Assembly (NCBI GenBank): GCA_019417975.1
Contig: DYCT01000025.1
Location: 1-10,866 of the forward strand
Direction: 5' to 3'
Origin: Bacteroides sp.
Lineage (GTDB): Bacteria > Bacteroidota > Bacteroidia > Bacteroidales > Bacteroidaceae
DNA: 10,866 bases
In this document: positions 1 to 6,148 of the stretch, piece by piece
Position numbering within the stretch: the first letter of the stretch is position 1
Layout of the letters: the number at the start of each line of letters is the position of its first letter
The notes under the pieces: generated by a model
Databases searched by the model: none
Seen by the model: the letters and a program-made list of their open reading frames with translations, nothing else
Told to the model about the DNA's origin: nothing
Position numbers and translations under genes: made by a program

Positions 1-1
1 C

Positions 2-772
2 GAACGCTTTGCACACATTCTTGCCAACAAACGTGCCCGTGAAGGATTCACATTCGAAGAAGCCAATGACAAAATGTTCGAGCGCAACTACTTCGGAATG
101 ATGATGGTAGAAACCGGTGAAGCCGATGCGTTTATCACAGGTGTTTACACCAAATATTCCAATACCATCAAGGTTGCCAAAGAAGTAATCGGTATCCGAC
201 CGGGTTACAATCATTTTGGTACGATGCATATTGTAAATTCCAAAAAAGGGACTTATTTCTTGGCTGATACCCTCATCAACCGCCATCCCGACACCGATAC
301 GCTGATTGATGTGGCTCGTCTGACAGAAGAAACCGTACGTTTCTTCAACCATACTCCTGTCATGGCCATGCTCTCTTATTCAAACTTTGGTTCCGATACG
401 GTAGGCAGTCCAGCTACCATGCACAAGGCTGTAGAATATATGCAAGAGAATTATCCCGACTTAGCCATCGATGGTGAAATGCAAGTCAACTTTGCTATGA
501 ACAAAGAATTGCGCGATGCCAAATATCCATTTACCCGCCTGACAGGAAAGGATGTCAATACGTTGGTATTTCCCAACTTAAGTTCTGCCAACTCGGGTTA
601 TAAACTAATCCAAGCAATGTGTGATACAGAACTGATAGGCCCTATCCAGATGGGATTGAATAAACCTATCCACTTCACCGACTTGGAAAGTTCTGTACGC
701 GACATCGTCACCATCACAGCAGTAGCTGCAATCGATGCTATCGTATATAAAAAGAAACAAGAAAACGCTTAA
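2..772 (+). CDS. maeB: NADP-dependent malic enzyme, C-terminal phosphotransacetylase-like part (5' end outside window)
   Basis: This reading frame enters from the left edge, so only the last 256 residues are visible; the catalytic malic domains would lie upstream. The visible part is the phosphotransacetylase-like domain fused to MaeB-type malic enzymes, which decarboxylate malate to pyruvate in the cytoplasm with reduction of NADP. Seen in the sequence are the motifs LSYSNFGSD and FPNLSSANSGYKL, which correspond to phosphotransacetylase ligand-site motifs. The ending IGPIQMGLNKPIH followed by SSVRDIV resembles the end of enterobacterial MaeB more than that of free-standing Pta. In studied MaeB proteins this domain is known to be regulatory (acetyl-CoA sensing) rather than a working transferase; that role is inferred here. 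It ends with TAA, and a strong hairpin follows 19 bases later. A free-standing phosphate acetyltransferase is the less likely alternative. Confidence 0.9.
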   Translation, partial: ERFAHILANKRAREGFTFEEANDKMFERNYFGMMMVETGEADAFITGVYTKYSNTIKVAKEVIGIRPGYNHFGTMHIVNSKKGTYFLADTLINRHPDTDTLIDVARLTEETVRFFNHTPVMAMLSYSNFGSDTVGSPATMHKAVEYMQENYPDLAIDGEMQVNFAMNKELRDAKYPFTRLTGKDVNTLVFPNLSSANSGYKLIQAMCDTELIGPIQMGLNKPIHFTDLESSVRDIVTITAVAAIDAIVYKKKQENA

Positions 773-791
773 CCAATCCTCGTCACGCCAC

Positions 792-850
792 ACTGTCATT
801 CAGCTTCGGAATCATCTTTCCGGTGCTTGAATGACAGTATTTCTAATCTC
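792..850 (+). terminator. Strong hairpin after maeB, probable terminator
   Basis: ACTGTCATTCA at 792-802 is the exact reverse complement of 828-838. Inside it GC pairs with GC (803-804 with 825-826) and CGGAA with TTCCG (807-811 with 818-822), leaving a six-base loop. That gives about 18 base pairs interrupted by a small internal mismatch and one bulged T. The downstream bases (ATTTCTAATCTCTTCC) are T-rich but not a clean T-run, so termination may be incomplete and the stem may instead protect or process the RNA. It lies between the maeB stop and the small membrane-protein gene at 860. Confidence 0.6.
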
Positions 851-859
851 TTCCACCTC

Positions 860-1045
860 ATGAAAAAACCTCTTTCAAAATCACAAATCGTCTGTCTGTT
901 GCTACTTTGGGTAGCTCTTTGTTTCATTGTACTGACTACCGCATCTCGAATCGACGGTCCGGTTATCTTGTCATTAGTCATTTCAGGCGCATTGGTCATC
1001 ATTCCTCTCTATAAAATGCTCAAGAACAACGGCAAAAAATACTAA
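860..1045 (+). CDS. Small two-helix membrane protein, unknown function
   Basis: This encodes 61 residues beginning MKKPLSKSQ. I do not recognise the family. Two hydrophobic stretches, about residues 9-28 (IVCLLLLWVALCFIVL) and about 35-54 (VILSLVISGALVIIPL), are separated by a short polar turn with Arg and Asp. The C-terminus is basic (KMLKNNGKKY). This fits an inner-membrane helical hairpin. The frame stays open upstream to a TTG at 827, but that start would lie inside the stem of the 792-838 hairpin and add a non-hydrophobic leader, so the ATG at 860 is preferred. No clear ribosome-binding site is seen, as is common in Bacteroidetes. No promoter of its own is evident, so it may depend on read-through from maeB. 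The composition and the sensible helix pattern support a real gene, but there is no homology evidence. Confidence 0.6.
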   Translation: MKKPLSKSQIVCLLLLWVALCFIVLTTASRIDGPVILSLVISGALVIIPLYKMLKNNGKKY

Positions 1046-1119
1046 AACAAATATCCTGCCAAAACCTATCCAAGACTCAAAAAAAAGATTCCAATTCAAA
1101 TCAAATAACTAAAAATTAT

Positions 1120-1151
1120 TTTGTTAATATAAAAACAATCATGTATTTTTG
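1120..1151 (+). promoter_or_regulatory. Bacteroidetes-type promoter for the lipoprotein/OMP unit
   Basis: TTTG at 1120-1123 and TATTTTTG at 1144-1151 are separated by 20 bases. This matches the established Bacteroides sigma pattern of a -33 TTTG and a -7 TAnnTTTG. Transcription would begin around 1157-1160, giving a leader of about 35 bases before the ATG at 1194. The seven-base direct repeat TTGTTAA (1121-1127 and 1155-1161) brackets the site. The surrounding DNA is very AT-rich. Confidence 0.7.
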
Positions 1152-1193
1152 TTCTTGTTAACAGTTATTATTAATTTCTAAAAACAAACGAAC

Positions 1194-1721
1194 ATGAACT
1201 TTTTACACACACTCAAAATTTGCGTTACACTTATAGTGATAACACTATTTACAGTAAGCTGAACAGAAGAACAAAGCTCACTGAACATCAGCGACATTGA
1301 AGGTAAAGCACAAATTATAGGAAATATCTCCTATAGTACAGGAACAGAATTACTTAACGGAGAATACAAAAACAATATGCGCGCGGCAAACAATGTAAAA
1401 GTGCTTGTAAAAATAAGCAACCAATCGCTCGACCCCAAACATGCCGCAAACGGATACACCATTTATGAAACAACAACAGACTTCAACGGTGACTATAAAA
1501 TAGAAGTACCTGCCGTTGAAAACGATGGTCAAGGAACAACTGTTATCATTGCACCCGAATCATTCTTAGGCAAATACTCTATTACAACATATAATAAACG
1601 AGAAACCCAAAATGGTATTTTTGAGACTAATATATCAGAAGGGACAGTCCGTGTATTACCGAATGACTTAAAAGTAGTAGATTTAACCTATCGTTTTACA
1701 AAACGTAAAACTGAGTATTAA
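1194..1721 (+). pseudogene. Lipoprotein with TGA at the lipobox cysteine codon (interrupted or recoded)
   Basis: Translation from the ATG at 1194 gives a classic lipoprotein signal sequence: a short n-region (MNFLHTLK), a hydrophobic core (ICVTLIVITLF) and TVS. Codon 23, where the invariant lipobox cysteine should be, is TGA (1260-1262). The frame then stays open for 152 codons to a TAA, starting TEEQSS as is usual just after a lipoprotein cysteine. The mature part has a beta-sandwich look; residues about 87-107 (TTTDFNGDYKIEVPA) resemble carboxypeptidase-regulatory-like or Ig-like repeats of surface lipoproteins. The first in-frame ATG after the TGA is at 1377; starting there would give 114 residues without an export signal. 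TGA is used as an ordinary stop by two other genes in the window (2712 and 6149), so general recoding is unlikely. A one-base TGC/TGT-to-TGA change or a sequencing error is the simplest reading. It shares a promoter with the barrel gene 20 bases downstream. Function is unknown. Confidence 0.65.
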
Positions 1722-1741
1722 CCAATAACGTTTTTATCATT

Positions 1742-2626
1742 ATGAAAAAAATATTGTCTATACTCATCATCGCTCTTATTCCATTAACAGGAGTAAATGC
1801 GCAAACCAAACAAGAGAAACAATACCTGCCGGAAGAAGGTGATTGGGCAATCGGAATAGATGTAGTGCCTGTATTGCAATACATCGGAAATGCATTTAAC
1901 GGCAATACCGACAATAAAATAGAATACCTGGGTGGAGAACCATTTATCAATAACAGCACCCGTTTTAACTCACGAAGCCTGATGCCCGATGTATCTTTAC
2001 AAGGAAAATATATGCTGACCGATGAATGGGCTCTTCGTGCCAATGTAGGACTAATGTTTCGCTCTATCTATGATAACAGATATACAAAAGACGATCAAGC
2101 AACAATGCTCAATCCGCTGAGCGAAAACAAAGTAGTAGATAAAGCTCATCGCTGGCGAAACGGAATGAGCGTAATGGCAGGCGCTGAATACCGTAAAGGT
2201 AACAGACGTGTACAAGGTGTATTCGGATTCGGTTTGCTATTTGCTTTCCAGAACGACAAGACCACCTACTCTTACGGCAATAATATGACACTAATCAATC
2301 AGACACCGACCACAAGTTTTGATGGGATATACAGTGACAACTACCGCATTACTAAGAACAACGGAAATGGTTCTGATTTCTATACAGGGATTACAGGTAG
2401 TGCAGGCTTCGAATGGTTTATCGCTCCAAAAATATCTTTGGGAGCAGAAGTCAATTTAAGCCTTTATTACATCTTCGGAAATCAAAACTACATAGAAAAA
2501 GAAGGGTACAATGCCTCAACCGGGAAAATTGAGAAACGAACAGAACTAATCAGCCCCAGATACCGCGAATTCTATATAGGTACAGAAAGTTTAGGAGGTT
2601 CGCTGAATATGACTTTCTACTTCTAA
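1742..2626 (+). CDS. Outer-membrane beta-barrel protein
   Basis: This encodes 294 residues. The N-terminus MKKILSILIIALIPLTGVNA followed by Q is a typical signal peptide with cleavage expected after residue 20. The rest alternates polar and hydrophobic residues in strand-sized blocks separated by Asn/Asp/Gly-rich loops, for example ALRANVGLMFRSIY, GVFGFGLLFAF, GSAGFEWFIAPKISLGAEV and LSLYYIFG. It ends in NMTFYF, with the terminal Phe that the BAM machinery recognises in outer-membrane barrels. An 8-12-strand barrel of the OmpW/OprF-like size class is likely. I do not recognise the exact family or substrate. It starts 20 bases after the lipoprotein frame and has no promoter signal of its own, so the two are probably cotranscribed and may work together at the cell surface. 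The nonsense codon in the upstream gene could reduce its expression through polarity. Confidence 0.85.
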   Translation: MKKILSILIIALIPLTGVNAQTKQEKQYLPEEGDWAIGIDVVPVLQYIGNAFNGNTDNKIEYLGGEPFINNSTRFNSRSLMPDVSLQGKYMLTDEWALRANVGLMFRSIYDNRYTKDDQATMLNPLSENKVVDKAHRWRNGMSVMAGAEYRKGNRRVQGVFGFGLLFAFQNDKTTYSYGNNMTLINQTPTTSFDGIYSDNYRITKNNGNGSDFYTGITGSAGFEWFIAPKISLGAEVNLSLYYIFGNQNYIEKEGYNASTGKIEKRTELISPRYREFYIGTESLGGSLNMTFYF

Positions 2627-2653
2627 AATTTAGAAAATCCAATCTATATATAA

Positions 2654-2697
2654 AAGAACTCCGACTGAAATTATTCCGGCCGGAGTTCTTATTTTTT
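2654..2697. terminator. Bidirectional intrinsic terminator between convergent genes
   Basis: AAGAACTCCG (2654-2663) pairs perfectly with CGGAGTTCTT (2681-2690) around a 17-base loop. On the plus strand it is followed by ATTTTTTAT (2691-2699), and on the minus strand by TTTTATATATAG. It therefore can stop transcription of the barrel gene from the left and of the PPDK_N-type gene (stop at 2712) from the right. Confidence 0.85.
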
Positions 2698-2711
2698 ATC
2701 TGTGTTCACAA

Positions 2712-5672
2712 TCATTCGGGCAATAACACCACCCCACAACTCTTCTTGCCATCCATCTTTACAACCAATGGATGCTCAAAACGTACATGACGCAAGAAGC
2801 GTGTTTCATGCAAAGCAGGCTGTGCATTCAGAAACTCCTGATTATAAACTCCATCTTTACGAAACGCATTGATAGTAAAATAGCCAACACCAAAGGAAGT
2901 AAGGTTCTGAAAGAAATGTGTACCCTGACAGGGGTCTACCCTATAATTTGTAAGTCCGGCCTCAACGATAACACGTGCAGCCGATATATGCGGCCATTTC
3001 ACCGGAATACCCAACCAAGAATCACTACTACCCCAACGCCCCGGTCCAATAAGAATATATCCCTTTCCTGTATTCAGAAACTCGCGGTTCAGTGCTTCTA
3101 TTTCTTCAGCAATCAACGGATTGTTGGCTGCCGAATAATCATCTGTCTTCACATACACCACATCATATAAATCGTTTACTACGCCATGTCCCAACGAATT
3201 GTCAGAACGAAGCAACAATTTATCTTCCGCTATAGTTTTCAAATCTTCGTTCAACATCTCTTTGCTTTCTACAATCGGTCGAATCTGAAGCAGATAGAAT
3301 GTTCCGGAACGCCCATTGTCTTTATCCAATGTCACAGCAAATTCTATTTCGACAGGTCTACGCATCTCACTCTGACCATATTCCAACACCAGTTGTAAAA
3401 TACGAGCCAATGGGAATACATTATGTTTCAAGATATTGGCAAACGTAATCAGTTTTCGCCCTTTCGGATAATAGCCATCACGAATCACCTGGTCGTAAGC
3501 ATCGTAAGTAGACACGATATATCGCAAGGAACCATCGTCTTCGGCATCGGACACTCGCAATTTGAGCAGATTAAATCCATCATCAATGGAAAATTGTTCA
3601 CCTACATTCCGCATATCAAGTGCATAAAACTGAGTTTGCGTCTCGCGCAATGCCATATTCAGTTCGCTGGTTTGTAGAATCCGATTAGGATGATAAGGCG
3701 AAAAGCGCAAAGTCATTCCTCCATCGACAATGTATTTACCAAGTCCGAGCGCCAAATTTACCGTGCCTTCTTCAGTCCGCTCATCACCGATTGGATAATA
3801 GTTGAGCGAGCGTGCCACCCCACTCATTGACGGATAATAGCGTTCACCATACTGTGTCCCCACCACTTGCTGAAGGATAACAGCCATCTTCTCTTGGTCT
3901 ATCACATTCGAAGTAGCCTGCATATATGCCTTACTGTCGCGATAATAAACTGAAGCATATACGCCTTTGATGGCATCGCTCAACATGCGCAACATCTCGT
4001 GTTTATCATCGAGATAAGGAATCATATAAGTGGAATAGATTCCTGCAAACGGTTGGTAATGGGAGTCTTCGAGCAAGCTGGACGAACGAATGGCTATCGG
4101 AGACTTCACCACATCGAAAAAGGTGAAAAAATCATCCACCAGTCTTTCCGGTAATTTTGCTTCTAAGAAATGTTGCAAAATGACTTCATCGGCTGCATCC
4201 GAAAGCGCAATCTGATAAAGGTTGTTGGTATCCATAAACTCATCGAAGATATCGGTACAAAGCACCACCGTCTTCGGAATAGCCACTTCTGCATTTTCGA
4301 ACTGCTCAAACTCAATATGCCGTTTCACCATATTGTCGATAAAAGCCAGACCACGTCCTTTACCTCCCAAAGAGCCGTCACCAATACGCGCAAAATTGGA
4401 ATAACGGTCGAAACGGTCGCGCTTAAAGACAGCTACCACACCTTGATTCTTCATCTTCCGATACTTGACAATGGCTTCAAATATAATACGTCGGTGTTCA
4501 TCGACATCTTGCAGACTGTTCCACGTCACCTGTTTCAAAAATTCAGCTACCGGAAACAAGGCACGCGAATATAGCCAACGCGATACATGATTGTGACTGA
4601 TATGATAAAGGAACGACTCTTTCGGTATTGAGAAAATAACATTCTGTAGTTCTTTTAAGTTTCGCACCCGAGCAATCTCTTCCATCGTCTGAGGATTGCG
4701 AAAGACAAAATCGCCAAAGCCAAAATTATCGGATACAGCTTGTCGCAAATCGATATTCATCTTCTTGGAATTCTTGTCGATGAAACTTGCTTCCAGTTGC
4801 GACACATATTTTTCATTCTCTGTTTCGGACGATTGGATAATAATCGGTACAAAACGGTCGTGTTTACGAATCTCCTCTGCAAACTGAATACCGGCCAATG
4901 GATCTACCTTCCCATCTTTCGGATAACGTACATCGGTAATAATACCTAAAATGTTATCGGCATATTGCTCGTACATCGCCATCGCTTCTTCGTAGGTGCG
5001 TGTTAACACAATCTTAGGTCTTCCACGCATACGCAATGTCTGTTGATGGGCATTCAATGCCTCGGTCGAAAACTCCTGGCTCTGCTTAAGAACAAACTTA
5101 AACAGATATGGCAATACAGAGGAATAAAAACGAATAGAATCTTCTACCAACAGAATCATCTGCACCCCTACCTCCTTGACATCGTGCTTCAAGTTCATCT
5201 TGTCTTCAATCAATTTGATGATTGAAAGCAGCAAGTCAGTATTTCCCAACCAGCAAAACACATACTCGAACATGCTTAAATCTTCGTTCTCTATTCGCTT
5301 CGTAATGCCATGCGAAAAAGGAGTCAGCACCACCAAAGGTATCTGCTCATATTTTGCCTTAATATTGCGAGCTATCTGGAAACTATCGCAATTATCGGTT
5401 CCAGGCATACAGATAACCAAATCGAATGGGATATTTTCAAGTTGTTTCCAAGCCTCCTCTTCTGTAGATACTTGCGTAAAACGAGGAGGATAGCGCAAAC
5501 TCAAATCGGTATATTCATTGAAAATCTTTTCATCGATACGTCCATCGTCCTCCAACATAAAGGCATCGTATGGATTGGCAACCAGCAACACATTAAAGAT
5601 ACGCTTTGTCATCAGATTGACAAATGAGGTATCTTTAAAATAAAACTGGCTCAGTTTTAACTTGCTAAGCAT
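2712..5672 (-). CDS. Receiver/PPDK_N ATP-grasp fusion protein (annotated as PEP synthase-like)
   Basis: This encodes 986 residues, probably cytoplasmic. Residues about 25-150 look like a degenerate receiver domain: FDLVICMP lacks an Asp at the phospho-acceptor position. Residues about 170-305 look like a complete receiver: LLVEDS (E177, D178), ITDVRY (D247 as acceptor), QSS (S281/S282) and IDK (K300). Residues about 425-800 form a PPDK N-terminal ATP-grasp domain: GDGSLGGKGRGL (431-442), AIRSSSLLEDS (R529, E535, D536), QPFAG (540-544), EIEF (E775, E777) and LLQIRP (794-799). Residues about 820-986 form an unrecognised conserved-looking tail with ILIGPGRWGSSDSWLG. PEP synthase proper also needs a catalytic-His swivelling domain and a PEP/pyruvate barrel. 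Neither is present, so PEP synthesis by this protein alone is doubtful. A phosphotransfer or signalling role is an inference. The start MLSKLKLSQ fits the promoter candidate about 24 bases upstream; Met21 (MTKRIF) is an alternative start. It ends in TGA. Confidence 0.85.
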   Translation of the reverse strand: MLSKLKLSQFYFKDTSFVNLMTKRIFNVLLVANPYDAFMLEDDGRIDEKIFNEYTDLSLRYPPRFTQVSTEEEAWKQLENIPFDLVICMPGTDNCDSFQIARNIKAKYEQIPLVVLTPFSHGITKRIENEDLSMFEYVFCWLGNTDLLLSIIKLIEDKMNLKHDVKEVGVQMILLVEDSIRFYSSVLPYLFKFVLKQSQEFSTEALNAHQQTLRMRGRPKIVLTRTYEEAMAMYEQYADNILGIITDVRYPKDGKVDPLAGIQFAEEIRKHDRFVPIIIQSSETENEKYVSQLEASFIDKNSKKMNIDLRQAVSDNFGFGDFVFRNPQTMEEIARVRNLKELQNVIFSIPKESFLYHISHNHVSRWLYSRALFPVAEFLKQVTWNSLQDVDEHRRIIFEAIVKYRKMKNQGVVAVFKRDRFDRYSNFARIGDGSLGGKGRGLAFIDNMVKRHIEFEQFENAEVAIPKTVVLCTDIFDEFMDTNNLYQIALSDAADEVILQHFLEAKLPERLVDDFFTFFDVVKSPIAIRSSSLLEDSHYQPFAGIYSTYMIPYLDDKHEMLRMLSDAIKGVYASVYYRDSKAYMQATSNVIDQEKMAVILQQVVGTQYGERYYPSMSGVARSLNYYPIGDERTEEGTVNLALGLGKYIVDGGMTLRFSPYHPNRILQTSELNMALRETQTQFYALDMRNVGEQFSIDDGFNLLKLRVSDAEDDGSLRYIVSTYDAYDQVIRDGYYPKGRKLITFANILKHNVFPLARILQLVLEYGQSEMRRPVEIEFAVTLDKDNGRSGTFYLLQIRPIVESKEMLNEDLKTIAEDKLLLRSDNSLGHGVVNDLYDVVYVKTDDYSAANNPLIAEEIEALNREFLNTGKGYILIGPGRWGSSDSWLGIPVKWPHISAARVIVEAGLTNYRVDPCQGTHFFQNLTSFGVGYFTINAFRKDGVYNQEFLNAQPALHETRFLRHVRFEHPLVVKMDGKKSCGVVLLPE

Positions 5673-5695
5673 AGGCTTTCATTATTTGATGCACA

Positions 5696-5726
5696 CAAAA
5701 ATGAAAAAAAATATTGGAGCTACAAA
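5696..5726 (-). promoter_or_regulatory. Candidate promoter of the receiver/PPDK_N gene
   Basis: On the minus strand TTTG (complement of 5723-5726) is followed after 19 bases by CATTTTTG (complement of 5696-5703). This is seven of eight matches to the spacing and sequence of the Bacteroidetes -33/-7 promoter. The predicted start of transcription is near 5690, leaving a short leader of roughly 18 bases before the ATG at 5672. The first -7 base is C rather than T, so it may be weaker than the 1120-1151 promoter. Confidence 0.5.
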
Positions 5727-5735
5727 ATATGAGAA

Positions 5736-5749
5736 GAGCAATCCTGCTC
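5736..5749. repeat. Short inverted repeat upstream of the promoter
   Basis: GAGCA-ATCC-TGCTC is a perfect five-base inverted repeat with a four-base spacer, lying ten bases beyond the -33 element of the receiver/PPDK_N gene. It could be an activator site, or a small RNA hairpin just after the efflux terminator. Its short length makes chance occurrence quite possible. Confidence 0.3.
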
Positions 5750-5759
5750 ACATCGGTCT

Positions 5760-5795
5760 AAAAAAAGTGAGGATACCGATATCCGATACCCTCAC
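5760..5795 (-). terminator. Intrinsic terminator of the efflux operon
   Basis: Read on the minus strand, 5795-5767 folds as a 13-base-pair stem with a three-base loop. It begins GTGAGG and ends CCTCAC and contains three G-U pairs, and a run of seven T follows immediately (5766-5760). On the plus strand the three G-U positions become A-C mismatches and there is no adjacent T-run, so it is built to act in the leftward direction. It lies about 40 bases after the stop of the PII-like gene and separates the operon from the receiver/PPDK_N promoter. Confidence 0.85.
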
Positions 5796-5836
5796 GCCTC
5801 TATATAGATTTTTATTTTCTATCTGCAGAACAACAA

Positions 5837-6130
5837 TTATATTGTCTTCTCTACATTCCACACAAACGCCCGAAGTCCTAACATTTCTGTAGCTTTATCC
5901 ATCTCATGCAGTTTCTCCAACAAGGGGTCAACCTGCTCATCGCGCACAACAGTAATAATGGACGAACACATAGAAGGCCACGCATGGCTACCATAATGAG
6001 GGTCGCCTGTATTGGTTCCACGTCCTTGCATCTGCTCGAAATAGGAGAAACCACGACAGTTCAAACGGTCGAGCGTTGACAAGATACGCTCGTAATAAGC
6101 TTGGTCGAATGTTATAAATACAGCTTTCAT
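5837..6130 (-). CDS. PII-like small protein, last gene of the RND efflux operon
   Basis: This encodes 97 residues starting MKAVFITFDQAYYERIL. The order of predicted elements is strand (2-7), helix (10-22), strand (27-33), a loop of about 20 residues (34-54), strand (56-62), helix (66-77) and strand (86-93). This matches the ferredoxin-like PII/PII-like fold with its T-loop between strands 2 and 3. The length is close to small PII-like proteins (about 100 residues). The loop holds GRGTNTGDPHYGSH followed by W51 and C55; H45, H49 and C55, plus C25 nearby, could bind a metal, but this is inference. It starts 18 bases after the pump stop, so it is cotranscribed with the pump. PII-like proteins are known next to RND metal pumps and other transporters, which supports a sensor or regulator role here. 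The ligand is unknown, and a plain hypothetical protein is the fallback call. Confidence 0.75.
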   Translation of the reverse strand: MKAVFITFDQAYYERILSTLDRLNCRGFSYFEQMQGRGTNTGDPHYGSHAWPSMCSSIITVVRDEQVDPLLEKLHEMDKATEMLGLRAFVWNVEKTI

Positions 6131-6148
6131 ATTTCTATTCTATTTTAA

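Noticed and set aside
827..859. TTG start at 827 extending the small membrane protein
   Set aside because: The codon lies within the stem of a strong hairpin and the extra residues add nothing to the helix-hairpin pattern; the ATG at 860 is more plausible.
1255..1300. Selenocysteine insertion at the in-frame TGA
   Set aside because: A bacterial SECIS stem should follow within a few tens of bases. The best pairing I find is only five bases (GCTGA at 1258-1262 with TCAGC at 1290-1294) around a long loop, and selenocysteine at a lipobox is not an established arrangement.
2712..5672. True phosphoenolpyruvate synthase (ppsA)
   Set aside because: The ATP-grasp part fits, but the swivelling His domain and the PEP/pyruvate-binding barrel are absent, so I did not give the gene symbol.
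5837..6130. CutA-type divalent-ion tolerance protein
   Set aside because: The fold would be similar, but I do not see the characteristic CutA sequence motifs, so the more general PII-like call was kept.
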